Positions 37,623 to 48,035 of a stretch of 64,000 nucleotides of DNA are shown here, one piece after another (positions within the stretch are counted from its first letter, which is position 1; each line of letters begins with the position of its first letter). This DNA comes from Pseudomonadota bacterium (lineage in GTDB: Bacteria; Pseudomonadota; Gammaproteobacteria; Burkholderiales; Burkholderiaceae_C): positions 1 through 64,000 of the forward strand of contig JAJXTO010000005.1 of assembly GCA_021783695.1 (NCBI GenBank). Reading direction: 5' to 3'. Made by a program: the position numbers and the translations under genes. Under the pieces are notes generated by a model. It was not told where the DNA came from and searched no databases. It was given only the letters and a program-made list of their open reading frames with translations.

Positions 37623-38374
37623 ATTCCATCCGTCTGATCGCGGCCAAGGAAACCGGGGAGTTGCTCGGCAGTGGCAGGGGCCTGGGCTGGCTCATCACCC
37701 TGGCGGTGGTGTTGTCGGCATTTTCCTTGCTGCTCGTGGGCAGCACCGAGTTGAGCCTGCTCGACAATGCGCAGGCCGTCTATATGGTGATGGGCACCAT
37801 CACCGCGCTGGGCGGGCTGCTGGCCGTGGTGGTCGGCAGCGACGCCATCGCCGGCGAGCGCGAACGCGGCACGCTCGTCCCGCTGCTGCTCACACCGGTC
37901 AGCAGCACCGGCATCGTGCTGGGCAAGATGGGCGCGCAGCTCGCCGCATGGCTGGCGGCCTACGTCGTCGCGCTGCCCTATTTATGGGCGGTGGGCAGCA
38001 GCGGGCAGAACCTGGGCGCTGCGGTGCTGTATCTGGCGCTGTTCGGCACGCCGCTGGTCATCGGCTTCGGCTTTTACGCACTCGGGCTGTCCGCCCGGCT
38101 GGGCAATGTGCGCAATGCCATGCTGGTGGCGCTGGTCACGCTCATCCTGGCTGCCAGCCCCCTGGTGCTCGGCCCCAGCCTGCGGCAGAGCGGAATCGGC
38201 AAGATGTTCGATGCGGTCAACCCCTTCTCCGCCGCTCTCAATGCCTTTGACAGCGTGGTGATCGACTCGGACCCCTTCGGGATGCAGATCGGCCGCCTCG
38301 GCGTGGTGCTCACTTGGCTGGCCGTCACCGCGTTGTTCGCGCGCGCCAGTGCCCGGCGGCTGGAAGGGACATGA
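37619..38374 (+). CDS. ABC-2 type transporter permease
   Basis: A 251-residue permease with six hydrophobic segments. ABC-2 hallmarks are the segment GERERGTLVPLLLTPVSSTGIVLGKM after TM2 and the NPFSAALNAFDS region before the last helix. It pairs with the upstream ATPase by translational coupling and probably exports a substrate that cannot be named. The overall form resembles NosY-like permeases. Confidence 0.88.
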   Translation: MNSIRLIAAKETGELLGSGRGLGWLITLAVVLSAFSLLLVGSTELSLLDNAQAVYMVMGTITALGGLLAVVVGSDAIAGERERGTLVPLLLTPVSSTGIVLGKMGAQLAAWLAAYVVALPYLWAVGSSGQNLGAAVLYLALFGTPLVIGFGFYALGLSARLGNVRNAMLVALVTLILAASPLVLGPSLRQSGIGKMFDAVNPFSAALNAFDSVVIDSDPFGMQIGRLGVVLTWLAVTALFARASARRLEGT

Positions 38375-38454
38375 CCATGGCCTCCATTCGACTCGGTTGC
38401 AGCCGCGAGTTCGCGCGGAGCAACCATCATCGCAACCTTCTTCAGGAGCCTGTC

Positions 38455-38982
38455 ATGAAACATTGGATCCTCGCCTTGGCCTTCGCCTGTGTCGGCGGCA
38501 TGGGACTGGCCCACGCGCAGACGGCACCCCAGCTCAGCATCGCGCTGAACCCGGCGCCCGGCAACCCGCCATCGCCGGAAATGGGCAATTGGATGCACTT
38601 TCGCAGTGTGGTGCGCAACACGGGCGCCGCGCCCGCGCAGTCGGTGGTCGCCTGGATCGGTCTGGTGCGCGTCGACGCGGGTCACGAGCAGCCGATGGAT
38701 CTGGAAGACTGGAGCGCGCACAAGGCGGTGGTGATCCCATCCCTCCAGCCCGGTCAGTCATTCACGACCGAGTGGCCGATGCGGTTGATCCAGAACGGCG
38801 ACTATCGCGTGGTCATCAGCGCCGCGGAGCGCCATGCGAGCAGGCTCGATTCCAGCCCGTTCCTGGACCTGCACGTGCGGGTCAAACCAACAGTCGAGTC
38901 CAGGCGCATCCTGCCGGTGGCGATCGGCGTGCCGCTGCTTCTGGCACTGATCGCCGGCTTGCGTTTGCGCCGGCGGGCCTGA
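38455..38982 (+). CDS. Exported protein with CARDB-like domain and C-terminal membrane anchor
   Basis: A 175-residue protein: signal peptide MKHWILALAFACVGGMGLAHAQ, a beta-rich domain (VVRNTGAAPAQSVVAWIGLVRV ... LQPGQSFTTEWPMRLIQNGDYRVVIS) resembling CARDB/NEW3-type Ig-like folds, and a C-terminal transmembrane helix with RLRRRA. It follows the ABC permease by 80 bp, so it may be the extracytoplasmic partner of that exporter. CAGGAG precedes the start. Confidence 0.75.
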   Translation: MKHWILALAFACVGGMGLAHAQTAPQLSIALNPAPGNPPSPEMGNWMHFRSVVRNTGAAPAQSVVAWIGLVRVDAGHEQPMDLEDWSAHKAVVIPSLQPGQSFTTEWPMRLIQNGDYRVVISAAERHASRLDSSPFLDLHVRVKPTVESRRILPVAIGVPLLLALIAGLRLRRRA

Positions 38983-39006
38983 GCGAACGCCAACCCTTCG
39001 CCGATC

Positions 39007-42000
39007 TCAAGGCCCATGAAGGGCGGTTAGGGCTGGCTGCTGGACGGGCGTGATCATGGGCTGGGGCGCATAACGCAAGCGATCGGCATCGTGGCGCAAT
39101 GCGATATGCGCGCCTCCAGCGATCACCAGGGTCGCCAGCAGGAGGGCCGCAAATTTTTCGGGGCGCAGTTGTTCATGGGATTGGTATTCGTAAGCGATGG
39201 CCAAGGCGGCAATCCAGGCCACGCTGAAGCTCGCTCCGCCCAGCACGTCCGACAGCCAGTGTGCGCCGAGATAGAGACGGGAAAGGCTGATCAAGCCGAC
39301 CAGCGTGATGGTGAATGCGATGACGACCTTGCGCAAACCAGGGCGCGCATTGCGGCACAGCAAAAACGCCAGGAAGCCGTAGACCACCACGCTCATCGTG
39401 GCATGGCCACTCGGGAAGGAAAACTGTTCGATCCCGCCATAGAACGCCCCGGGACGCTGCCGATGCAGCGCCAGCTTCAGCACCTTGGCCAGCACCTCGG
39501 CGACGCCGATGGCCGCGAGCCAATAGCCCGCCGTCAACCAGAGCCGCTGGCTGAGGAACCACGCCAACGCGATGAAAATCATTGGCAGCAGGACTTGCGC
39601 ATCACCCAGCTCGGTGATGGCAATCATCACCCTGTCCATGACCGGTGTCCGCAGTGACTGCAGCAGGTGATAGGCGAAAACATCCACCTCGACCAGCGGA
39701 TCGTGGCTGATCACGTCCTCCAGCACGCCGAAAAACAGCCAGGCACCGCCCACGACGAGCACCGCCGCGGTCAAGAGAAACCCTTTCGGGCTGTCCGCGC
39801 TCAGGAGCCACGTCACGATGTCCTGTCTGCGCAGCGGCCGGGTTTTCATCGCTTCCGCAGGGACGTGGGTGGCGACCGCGGTGCTCCAATGCAGGACACC
39901 GGCAGCCGCGCTGGCGATCACGGCCACGGCGAGCCACGCTCCTGGCGGCAGGCGTTCCAGGGCAAAGAATGCGCGCAGCGGCGACGCGCCGAGCACGGTC
40001 ACGAACGCAGTCACCGTTCCGCCGAGAAGAAGCCAGCGGCGCGGCGTGAGCGGTCGCGCCACCAGGACGAGAACCCAGCTTGCGACGGCGAACAGGACCA
40101 CCGTCGCGGCGGTGCGAGCTTGCGCCAGGCTGCCGCCGGAATCGGTGTGGATGAGCGCGTAGGCGGCAAACGTCGCGCCGGCGACGAACAGGCCGCTGGG
40201 CACGGCGAAGCGCAGGACGCGCCCCACGAAGCCGGGCTGTGCCCGCTGGTCGTTTCGTTCGAGGGACAGGAAAAAGGCAGGGATGCCGATGGTCAACGCC
40301 CCGACCAGGGTCAGGTGGCGCGGCAGGAAGGGGAACGTGACATCGGCGATGCCGACAGCGAGCGCCAGGAGCATTGCATAGATTGTTTTGGTCAGGAACA
40401 GCGCCGCCAGCCGTTCGACGTTGCCGATCACGCGGCGGCCCTCCGCGATGACCGACGGCAGGCTCGCGAACCGATTGTCGAGGAGGACGAGGTGAGAGAC
40501 GGCGCGGGCGGCCCCGGCACCGGCGCCCATCGCGATGCCGATGTCGGCGCGCTTGAGCGCCAGGACGTCGTTGACGCCGTCGCCCACCATCGCGACCACG
40601 TGGCCTTTTGCCTGAAGTGACGCGATGAGCGACTGTTTCTGCTGGGGCGACAGCCGGCTGAAGACCGAGCGCGTTTCCACCAGTCCGGCCAGCGCTTGTG
40701 CGTCTTGCGGCAGCGCTCGTGCATCGACGGGATCGCTGCCCTGTGCGATGCCGAGTTGTGTCGCGACCTGGCTGACGGTGGCCGGATGGTCTCCAGAGAG
40801 GACCTTGATCGTGACGCCCTGGGCGTCGAAGTAGCGCAGTGTCTCGGCCGCATCGGCGCGAACCTGCTCGGTCAACAGAACCAGGGCGGCAGGAACGAGA
40901 GGGGCAGGCAGCTGGTCGGACATCAGTCTGCTCGCGGTCCTGGCGAGAAGAAGCACGCGCCGCCCCGACTCGGCATGCTCCTCCACGCGGCGTCGTATGG
41001 GGTCGCTGCCGGGACTATCCGCCAGCAACACATCAGGCGCGCCAAGCACCCAGGTGCCCAGCGCATCCAGCGTCGCGCCGCTCCATTTGCGCGCCGACGA
41101 GAACGGCACGGAATCGGTAACGGCATGGGCTTGTTCCCCGGGGTAGGCACGCCCGATCGCCAGCAAGGTGGCATTCGGCTTGGGCTCGGTGGCCGCCAGG
41201 GCCGCCAGCGCGTCCAGCGCATCGGGCTGATCGCCCAGCATTTCGACCTCTTCGAGCCAGGGCTCCCGCTCGGTCAGCGTGCCGGTCTTGTCGAGGCAGA
41301 TCACGTCGACCCTGGCCAGCGTCTCGGTCGCAGGGAGGTCCTGCACCAGCGTCCGATGGCGGGCCAGCCTGACGGCGCCTACCGCCAGGGCGAGGCTGGT
41401 CAGAAGCACCAGCCCCTCCGGCACCATCGCGACCACGCCGGCGGCGGAAAACAACAGGGCGTCGCCAACCGGCGCCTGGATGATGAATTGACCGGCAAAA
41501 AGTAGCGCAGCGGTGGGCACGATGGCCCAGGTGATATACCGCAGAATCCGGTTGATCCCTGCTCTCAGCTCGGAATGCGCCAGGCTGAAGCGTCTGGCCT
41601 CGCTGGCGAGGCGGTTCCCGTAGGCGGAGGCGCCCACGCGGGTCACGCGGCAGCGGCCCGTGCCGGCGACCACGAAGCTTCCCGACAGCACCTCCTCCCC
41701 GGGCCGTTTGGGAACCGCGGCCGACTCACCCGTGAGGAGAGACTCATCGACTTCGAGCCCCAAGGCGCTGAGCAGGACGCCGTCGACCACCACCTGATCG
41801 CCCGGCGCCAGCTCCAGGATGTCGTCCAGCACGATCGTTGCCGTCGGGATGTCGACGCTCCGCCCGGAGCGAACCGCGCGTGCCTTGGGCTGGCTCACCA
41901 GCGCGAGGCGATCGAGGGTCCGTTTTGCCCGGAGTTCCTGGACGATGCCGATCAGGGTGTTGACGACGAGCACCCCGCCGAACAGGGCGTCCTGCCAGGG

Positions 42001-42228
42001 ACCCGTCGTCACAATCACGACGAACAGCGCCCCCAGGATCGCGTTGAACCGGGTCAGGACGTTGGCGCGCACGATTTCCAGAGCCGTGCGGCTCGTCGGC
42101 ATCTCGACGCGATTGACATCGCCGCGTGCGATGCGTGCCCGTACCTCGGCGTCGGTCAGCCCCTGCACGTCGGCCGACATTGCACGACCCGACGTCTTGC
42201 CAGCCTCGGCCATTTCCACCGGCTTCAT
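39007..42228 (-). CDS. Fusion of CtpE-like P-type cation ATPase with PAP2 phosphatase
   Basis: One continuous ORF of 1073 residues. Residues 1-790 are a P-type ATPase: actuator LLTGES (165-170), TM4 motif MVPEGL (268-273), phosphorylated Asp313 in DKTGTLT and hinge GDGVND (549-554). There is no N-terminal metal-binding domain; the TM4 and flanking sequence resemble CtpE-type ATPases, linked to calcium in mycobacteria. Residues about 810-1040 add a PAP2 phosphatase with all three motifs: K918-x6-RP, FPSGHA (938-943) and SRLYLGAHWLSD (983-994). The start at 42228 overlaps the upstream mini-ORF by ATGA. I do not know a characterised protein with this architecture. Confidence 0.9.
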   Translation of the reverse strand: MKPVEMAEAGKTSGRAMSADVQGLTDAEVRARIARGDVNRVEMPTSRTALEIVRANVLTRFNAILGALFVVIVTTGPWQDALFGGVLVVNTLIGIVQELRAKRTLDRLALVSQPKARAVRSGRSVDIPTATIVLDDILELAPGDQVVVDGVLLSALGLEVDESLLTGESAAVPKRPGEEVLSGSFVVAGTGRCRVTRVGASAYGNRLASEARRFSLAHSELRAGINRILRYITWAIVPTAALLFAGQFIIQAPVGDALLFSAAGVVAMVPEGLVLLTSLALAVGAVRLARHRTLVQDLPATETLARVDVICLDKTGTLTEREPWLEEVEMLGDQPDALDALAALAATEPKPNATLLAIGRAYPGEQAHAVTDSVPFSSARKWSGATLDALGTWVLGAPDVLLADSPGSDPIRRRVEEHAESGRRVLLLARTASRLMSDQLPAPLVPAALVLLTEQVRADAAETLRYFDAQGVTIKVLSGDHPATVSQVATQLGIAQGSDPVDARALPQDAQALAGLVETRSVFSRLSPQQKQSLIASLQAKGHVVAMVGDGVNDVLALKRADIGIAMGAGAGAARAVSHLVLLDNRFASLPSVIAEGRRVIGNVERLAALFLTKTIYAMLLALAVGIADVTFPFLPRHLTLVGALTIGIPAFFLSLERNDQRAQPGFVGRVLRFAVPSGLFVAGATFAAYALIHTDSGGSLAQARTAATVVLFAVASWVLVLVARPLTPRRWLLLGGTVTAFVTVLGASPLRAFFALERLPPGAWLAVAVIASAAAGVLHWSTAVATHVPAEAMKTRPLRRQDIVTWLLSADSPKGFLLTAAVLVVGGAWLFFGVLEDVISHDPLVEVDVFAYHLLQSLRTPVMDRVMIAITELGDAQVLLPMIFIALAWFLSQRLWLTAGYWLAAIGVAEVLAKVLKLALHRQRPGAFYGGIEQFSFPSGHATMSVVVYGFLAFLLCRNARPGLRKVVIAFTITLVGLISLSRLYLGAHWLSDVLGGASFSVAWIAALAIAYEYQSHEQLRPEKFAALLLATLVIAGGAHIALRHDADRLRYAPQPMITPVQQPALTALHGP

Positions 42229-42434
42229 GCCGCGCGCTGGACACGCTGGATGCGGCCAGCGGCGCCGTCGGTGCCGAGGTCGATCGATCCGTCCGGCGCC
42301 TGGCGCACGTCGCGGATGCGTTCGTTCAGACCGGTGAACAGTGCTTCGCGGGCGGCGACTGTCCCCCCGTCGAGCCGCAGCCGCCAAGGGGCGCGGTGGC
42401 GTGGCAGATTCGCGCAATGGTTTGGGGGTTGCAT
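42225..42434 (-). pseudogene. C-terminal remnant of a PQQ-dependent sugar dehydrogenase, kept as a 69-codon ORF
   Basis: The ORF has a good ribosome site (AGAGGAG, 7 nt before ATG 42434). Its sequence from about residue 9 (ANLPRH...WRLRLDGGTVAAREALF) through GLNERIRDVRQAPDGSIDLGTDGAAGRI matches the last blade of YliI/Asd-type soluble quinoprotein sugar dehydrogenases. The other 300 or so residues of such an enzyme are missing, so it cannot be catalytic. Its stop overlaps the ATPase-PAP2 start (ATGA), so its translation may feed ribosomes to that gene. It lies 45 bp downstream of uvrB. Confidence 0.7.
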
Positions 42435-42479
42435 GATCGGCTCCTCTTTGGCTTCGAACGGCTGCGCAAACCGGCCGGG

Positions 42480-44573
42480 TCAGGCGCTTTGCTGGGCGTC
42501 GGTGTCGTGGTCGTCGCCGCCGCCAAACACCCGCTGCCGCAGTAGGCCGAGCTGGTCGCGCACGCGGGCGGCCTGCTCGAATTCGAGATTGCGCGCATGT
42601 TCGATCATGCGCTTTTCCAGACGCTTGATTTCGCGCGCCACGTCCTGCGGATTGTCGATCTGCAGTTCCGCGATTTCACGCTCCACACTGCCCGCGCGCA
42701 AGCCCTTGCCCGGGGTCTGCACCACGCCGTCGATCAGGTCGCGCACCGACTTGATCAGCGCCGTGGGCGTGATGCCCTGCTCGGCGTTGAAGGCAATCTG
42801 CCTGGCCCGGCGGCGCTCGGTTTCGTCGATGGCGCGGCGCATCGAATCGGTGATGCGGTCGCCATACAGAATGGCCATGCCATTCACATTGCGCGCCGCG
42901 CGGCCGATGGTCTGGATGAGCGAACGGGTGGAGCGCAGAAAGCCTTCCTTGTCCGCATCCAGAATGGCCACCAGCGACACCTCGGGAATGTCCAGCCCCT
43001 CGCGCAGCAGGTTGATGCCCACCAGCACGTCGAAGGTTCCCAGCCGCAGGTCGCGCAGGATTTCCACCCGCTCCACGGTATCGATGTCGGAGTGCAGATA
43101 GCGCACCTTCACGCCGTTTTCGTCGAGGTAGTCGGTGAGCTGTTCGGCCATGCGCTTGGTCAGGGTGGTAATGAGTACACGCTCGCCCTTGTCCACCCGC
43201 AGGCGGATTTCTCCGAGCACGTCATCCACCTGACTGGAGGCAGGACGCACCTCGATCAACGGATCGACCAACCCGGTGGGCCGCACCACCTGTTCGACCA
43301 CCTGATCGGCGTGCTGGCTCTCGTAGTCCGCCGGGGTGGCGGAGACGAACACTGTCTGCCGCATCTTGCGCTCGAACTCCGCGAACTTCAACGGCCGGTT
43401 GTCCAGCGCCGAGGGCAGGCGGAAGCCGTAATCGACCAGGGTCTGCTTGCGGGCACGGTCGCCGTTGTACATGCCGTTGAACTGGCCGATGAGCACGTGG
43501 CTCTCGTCGAGGAACATCAGCGCATCGGGCGGCAGATAGTCCACCAGCGTGGGCGGCGGCTCGCCCGGGGCCGCGCCCGACAGGTGACGCGAGTAGTTCT
43601 CGATGCCTTTGCAATGGCCGATTTCGCTGAGCATTTCCAGGTCGAAGCGGGTGCGCTGTTCCAAACGCTGCGCCTCCACGAGCTTGCCCATGCCGGTGAG
43701 TTCCTTCACCCGCTCGCGCAGCTCCAGCTTGATGCTCTCCACCGCTTCGAGCACCTTTTCGCGCGGGGTGACGTAATGCGAACTGGGGTAGATGGTGAAA
43801 CGCGGGATCTTCTGCCGCACCACCCCGGTGAGCGGGTCGAACAGGCTGAGCGACTCGATGTCGTCATCGAACAGTTCGATGCGCACCGCCAGTTCGGCAT
43901 GTTCGGCCGGGAAGATGTCGATGCGGTCGCCGCGCACGCGGAAAGTGCCACGGGTGAAATCCACTTCGTTGCGCTGGTACTGCATGCGCACCAGTTGGGC
44001 AATCACGTCGCGCTGCCCCATGCGATCGCCGGCGCGCACCGTGAGGATCATGGCGTGATAGTCGGCCGGATTGCCAATGCCGTAGATGGCGCTGACCGAG
44101 GCCACGATCACCACGTCGCGCCGCTCCAGCAGGCTCTTGGTCGCTGACAGCCGCATCTGCTCGATGTGCTCGTTGATCGCGCTGTCCTTTTCAATGAACA
44201 GGTCGCGCTGCGGCACATAGGCCTCGGGCTGGTAATAGTCGTAATAGCTGACGAAATACTCCACCGCGTTCTTGGGGAAGAACTCGCGGAATTCGCTGTA
44301 GAGTTGTGCCGCCAGCGTCTTGTTGGGCGCGAACACGATGGCCGGCCGCCCCAGTCGGGCGATGACGTTGGCCATGGTGTAGGTCTTGCCCGACCCGGTC
44401 ACGCCCAGCAGGGTCTGGAAGCTCAGGCCGTCGCCCAGACCCTCGACGAGTTGCGCGATCGCCGTGGGCTGGTCGCCGGCCGGCGGATAGGGCTGGTACA
44501 GCCGGAAGGGCGAGTCGGCATAGCTGACGAACTTGTCCGGGTCGAGCGAGGGAACGGGTTTTGGTGCGGACAT
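42480..44573 (-). CDS. uvrB: UvrABC excinuclease subunit B
   Basis: Damage-verification helicase of nucleotide excision repair. Walker A GVTGSGKT, the beta-hairpin region [15 protein letters not shown], the DESHV box, helicase motif TIGRAARN and the C-terminal UVR motif ([27 protein letters not shown]) are all present. From [10 protein letters not shown] the protein is 697 residues, a normal length. It is divergent from the aminotransferase gene. Confidence 0.96.
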   Translation of the reverse strand: MSAPKPVPSLDPDKFVSYADSPFRLYQPYPPAGDQPTAIAQLVEGLGDGLSFQTLLGVTGSGKTYTMANVIARLGRPAIVFAPNKTLAAQLYSEFREFFPKNAVEYFVSYYDYYQPEAYVPQRDLFIEKDSAINEHIEQMRLSATKSLLERRDVVIVASVSAIYGIGNPADYHAMILTVRAGDRMGQRDVIAQLVRMQYQRNEVDFTRGTFRVRGDRIDIFPAEHAELAVRIELFDDDIESLSLFDPLTGVVRQKIPRFTIYPSSHYVTPREKVLEAVESIKLELRERVKELTGMGKLVEAQRLEQRTRFDLEMLSEIGHCKGIENYSRHLSGAAPGEPPPTLVDYLPPDALMFLDESHVLIGQFNGMYNGDRARKQTLVDYGFRLPSALDNRPLKFAEFERKMRQTVFVSATPADYESQHADQVVEQVVRPTGLVDPLIEVRPASSQVDDVLGEIRLRVDKGERVLITTLTKRMAEQLTDYLDENGVKVRYLHSDIDTVERVEILRDLRLGTFDVLVGINLLREGLDIPEVSLVAILDADKEGFLRSTRSLIQTIGRAARNVNGMAILYGDRITDSMRRAIDETERRRARQIAFNAEQGITPTALIKSVRDLIDGVVQTPGKGLRAGSVEREIAELQIDNPQDVAREIKRLEKRMIEHARNLEFEQAARVRDQLGLLRQRVFGGGDDHDTDAQQSA

Positions 44574-44729
44574 GGGCGGAAGATAGGGGGTCGGATGTCG
44601 TCTGCACGGCGCAACAGCAGGCCGTCGGCCAACAGGCACGGGGCGTAAAATCGCAACTTTTTGCGGCCTCTTTACGGCACTGATTGTCCCGCAAGCCCGG
44701 TTTTCCCGTCACCTCACTCCTCAACTCCC

Positions 44730-45935
44730 ATGACCCAGTCGCTTTTTTCCCGCGTGGAAATGGCCCCGCGCGATCCCATCCTCGGCCTGAACGAACAATT
44801 TGCTGCCGACCCCAACCCGAACAAAGTCAACCTGGGCATCGGCGTCTACACCGACGCTGACGGCAAGCTGCCGCTGCTGGCCTGCGTGAAGGCGGGTGAG
44901 GCGCAACTCATGCAGGCCCCCAAGCCGCGCGGCTATCTGCCCATCGACGGCATCGCCGCCTACGACAAGGCGGTGCAGGGTCTGGTGTTCGGCGCCGACA
45001 GCGAGGCGGTGACCTCGGGCCGCATCGCCACGGTGCAGGGCCTGGGCGGCACGGGGGGGCTGAAGGTGGGAGCGGACTTTCTCAAGCGCATCAACCCCGA
45101 TGCGCAGGTGCTGATTTCTGATCCGAGCTGGGAAAACCACCGCGCGCTCTTTGAAGCTGCTGGTTTTACCGTGGGCACCTACCCGTATTACGACGCCGCC
45201 AAGCAGGGCGTGAACTTCGACGCCATGCTGGCCGCGCTCAACGCCGCCGCCGCGGGGACCATCGTCGTGCTGCACGCCTGCTGCCACAACCCGACCGGCT
45301 ACGACATCAGTCCGGCGCAGTGGGAGCAGGTGATCGCCGCGCTCAAGGCGCGCGGTCTGGTGCCCTTCCTCGACATGGCCTATCAGGGCTTCGGCGAAGG
45401 CATCGCCGAAGACGGCGCGGTCATCCAGCAGTTCCTTGCTGCCGGCATGGACTTTTTCGTCGCCACCTCCTTCTCCAAGAGCTTCTCGCTCTACGGCGAG
45501 CGCGTGGGCGCCTTGAGCGTGGTGTGCGCCAGCAAGGACGAAGCCGCACGCGTGCTGTCTCAGCTCAAGCGCGTCATCCGCAGCAATTACTCCAACCCGC
45601 CCACTCACGGCGCGCAGATCGTCGCCACCGTGCTCGGCTCGCCCGAGTTGCGTGCGCAATGGGAACAGGAACTCGCCGGGATGCGCGAGCGCATCCGCGC
45701 CATGCGCCGCACGCTGGTGGACAAGCTCACCGCCGCCGGAGTGAAGGGTGATCTGTCCTACATCACCCGGCAAAAGGGCATGTTCAGCTACTCCGGCCTC
45801 TCCGCCGCACAAATGGAACGCCTGCGCACCGAGTTCGGCGTGTACGGCGTGTCCACCGGCCGCATCTGCGTGGCGGCGCTCAATCTGCACAACGTGGACT
45901 ACGTCGCCAAGTCCATCGCGGCAGTGATGCAGTAA
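44730..45935 (+). CDS. tyrB: Aromatic/aspartate aminotransferase (class I)
   Basis: PLP-dependent aminotransferase of 401 residues in the AspC/TyrB subgroup: NLGIGVYTDADGKLP, HACCHNPTGYDI, FLDMAYQGF and the PLP lysine in TSFSKSFSLYGERVGAL. FSYSGLSAAQMERLRTEFGVY and the C-terminal GRICVAAL are also typical. Sequence alone does not settle aspartate versus aromatic preference; the symbol follows the usual name of the uvrB-linked gene in Burkholderiales. Start at MTQSLFSRVE (44730). Confidence 0.88.
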   Translation: MTQSLFSRVEMAPRDPILGLNEQFAADPNPNKVNLGIGVYTDADGKLPLLACVKAGEAQLMQAPKPRGYLPIDGIAAYDKAVQGLVFGADSEAVTSGRIATVQGLGGTGGLKVGADFLKRINPDAQVLISDPSWENHRALFEAAGFTVGTYPYYDAAKQGVNFDAMLAALNAAAAGTIVVLHACCHNPTGYDISPAQWEQVIAALKARGLVPFLDMAYQGFGEGIAEDGAVIQQFLAAGMDFFVATSFSKSFSLYGERVGALSVVCASKDEAARVLSQLKRVIRSNYSNPPTHGAQIVATVLGSPELRAQWEQELAGMRERIRAMRRTLVDKLTAAGVKGDLSYITRQKGMFSYSGLSAAQMERLRTEFGVYGVSTGRICVAALNLHNVDYVAKSIAAVMQ

Positions 45936-46042
45936 GGCGCCAGCCCGTCCCGGCTCGCTGCGGACTCAGACGATAGCCCGGCGCAAAATGCTATGCGACG
46001 CTAAAATTGGTGCATTGCAACAAGAAAGAGTCGGAGCCCATC

Positions 46043-47335
46043 ATGGTGTATGACCTGTATGAAACCCAGCGGGCGCTGATGCGCCCGCTGGCCGACTTTG
46101 CCGAAGCTGCCGCCAAGTTCTACGCCAACCCGGTGTGGCCCGCTGTGCCGCATACCGTCACGCAACGGGTCTCGGCCAGCTACGACCTGATGCACCGTCT
46201 GCTCAAGGATTACGAAAAGCCGCAGTTTGAAATCGATTCGGTCACCATCCAGGGCAAGGCCGTGGCGGTGCAGCAACGGGTGGTCTTGGAGAAACCTTTC
46301 TGCCGTCTGTTGCGCTTCAAGCGGTTTTCAGACGATGCCGACCTGCTGGGCAAGCTCAAGGACGACCCGACCGTGCTCATCGTCGCCCCCCTGTCGGGCC
46401 ACCACTCCACCCTCCTGCGCGACACGGTGCGCACCATGCTGCAGGATCACAAGGTGTTCATCACCGACTGGACCGACGCCCGCATGGTACCCACCGAACA
46501 GGGCGGCTTCGATCTGGACGATTACGTCGCCTACATCCGCGCATTCATCGCCGCCATCGGCCCGGACGTGCATGTGATGTCGGTGTGTCAGCCCACGGTG
46601 CCGGTGCTGGGCGCCATTTCGCTGATGGCCACGGCAGGAGAGATCTCCCCCCGCAGCATGATCATGATGGGCGGCCCCATCGACGCACGCAAGTCGCCCA
46701 CGGCGGTGAACAATCTGGCAATGAACAAGAGCTACGCGTGGTTCGAGAACAACGTGATCTACCGCGTGCCCGCCAACTACCCCGGCGCGGGTCGGCGCGT
46801 CTATCCCGGTTTCCTGCAGCACACCGGATTCGTGGCGATGAACCCCGATCGTCACCTCACGTCGCACTACGACTATTTCCTCGACCTGATCCGCGGCGAC
46901 AACGACGATGCCGAGACGCACCGCCGCTTCTATGACGAATACAACGCCGTGCTCGATATGGACGCCGACTACTACCTCGACACCATCAAGCTCGTGTTCC
47001 AGGATTTCGGGCTGGTCAACGGTACTTGGACAGTGGATGGCAAGCCCGTGCGCCCGCAGGACATCCACCGCACCGCGCTGCTCACCATCGAAGGCGAACT
47101 CGACGATATTTCCGGTGCCGGTCAGACCGAAGCCGCGCACGACCTGTGCACCGGGATTGCCACGGTCAGCCGCCAGCATTACGTCGCCGAGGGCGCGGGA
47201 CATTACGGCATCTTTTCCGGGCGCCGCTGGCGGGAGAAGGTCTATCCGGTGGTGCGCGACTTCATTGCCGCGCATCCGCAAGGCGCAGCGGGCGATCCGC
47301 CCCGCAAACCGGCGCGTTCGCGCGCTCCTGCCTGA
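46043..47335 (+). CDS. phaZ: Intracellular polyhydroxybutyrate depolymerase
   Basis: Mobilises cytoplasmic PHB granules. The 430-residue protein has the PhaZ-type N-terminus [19 protein letters not shown] and the nucleophile motif [13 protein letters not shown], where Cys replaces Ser as in PhaZ1 of Cupriavidus. [19 protein letters not shown] and [15 protein letters not shown] supply the Asp and His of the triad. No signal peptide is seen. No other pha gene is in the window. Confidence 0.92.
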   Translation: MVYDLYETQRALMRPLADFAEAAAKFYANPVWPAVPHTVTQRVSASYDLMHRLLKDYEKPQFEIDSVTIQGKAVAVQQRVVLEKPFCRLLRFKRFSDDADLLGKLKDDPTVLIVAPLSGHHSTLLRDTVRTMLQDHKVFITDWTDARMVPTEQGGFDLDDYVAYIRAFIAAIGPDVHVMSVCQPTVPVLGAISLMATAGEISPRSMIMMGGPIDARKSPTAVNNLAMNKSYAWFENNVIYRVPANYPGAGRRVYPGFLQHTGFVAMNPDRHLTSHYDYFLDLIRGDNDDAETHRRFYDEYNAVLDMDADYYLDTIKLVFQDFGLVNGTWTVDGKPVRPQDIHRTALLTIEGELDDISGAGQTEAAHDLCTGIATVSRQHYVAEGAGHYGIFSGRRWREKVYPVVRDFIAAHPQGAAGDPPRKPARSRAPA

Positions 47336-47348
47336 GCCTGTTTTGCCC

Positions 47349-48005
47349 ATGCCGAACGCATCCGGCGCACTGGCCGCGCGAATCGACGCACTTTTGCCGC
47401 AGACACAGTGCACCCGCTGCGGCTACCCGGACTGCGCCGCCTACGCCCAGGCCATCGCCGAGGATCGTGCCGACATCAACCGCTGCCCGCCCGGCGGTGC
47501 GCAAGGCATTGCCAAACTCGCCACACTGCTGCGCCGCCCTGCACTGCCGTTGGACCCGGCATGCGGAACCGAAAGTCCGCGCGAACTGGCGGTCATCGAT
47601 CCGGCGCAGTGCATTGGTTGCACCTTGTGCATCCAGGCCTGCCCGGTGGACGCCATTGCAGGCGTATCCAAGCACATGCACAGCGTGATTGCGCAGTGGT
47701 GCACCGGCTGCGCGCTCTGTCTGCCGCCCTGCCCGGTCGACTGCATCCGCATGGAGCCTCTGCCCGACCCCGCTCTGGCCACCCAGACCGGCTGGAATGC
47801 CTGGACTGCGGCACAATCCACCGAGGCGCGCCAGCGCTACAGCCGCCATCTCCAGCGCCATCCGCGCCAGCTCGCCCAGACTGTCGCCGTAGCGCAAGCA
47901 TCTACGGTACTGCCCGCGCCTCCCGCCCCGTCTGCCGATCGCAAGGCTGCATTGCTGCAGGCCGCGCTGGAGCGTGTGCGACAACGGCAAGGCACTGCCA
48001 CCTGA
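47349..48005 (+). CDS. rsxB: RnfB-like ferredoxin, soluble form
   Basis: A 218-residue iron-sulfur protein. An N-terminal RnfB/4Fe4S domain ([16 protein letters not shown] ... INRCPPGG) is followed by two [4Fe-4S] ferredoxin motifs ([16 protein letters not shown] and [16 protein letters not shown]). It lacks the N-terminal membrane helix of classical RnfB, as in the stand-alone rsxB of many betaproteobacteria. No other rnf subunit is nearby, so its redox partner is unknown. It follows phaZ by 13 bp. Confidence 0.88.
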   Translation: MPNASGALAARIDALLPQTQCTRCGYPDCAAYAQAIAEDRADINRCPPGGAQGIAKLATLLRRPALPLDPACGTESPRELAVIDPAQCIGCTLCIQACPVDAIAGVSKHMHSVIAQWCTGCALCLPPCPVDCIRMEPLPDPALATQTGWNAWTAAQSTEARQRYSRHLQRHPRQLAQTVAVAQASTVLPAPPAPSADRKAALLQAALERVRQRQGTAT

Positions 48006-48035
48006 CCACAGAAATTCCCGGAATCAAACAACAAC

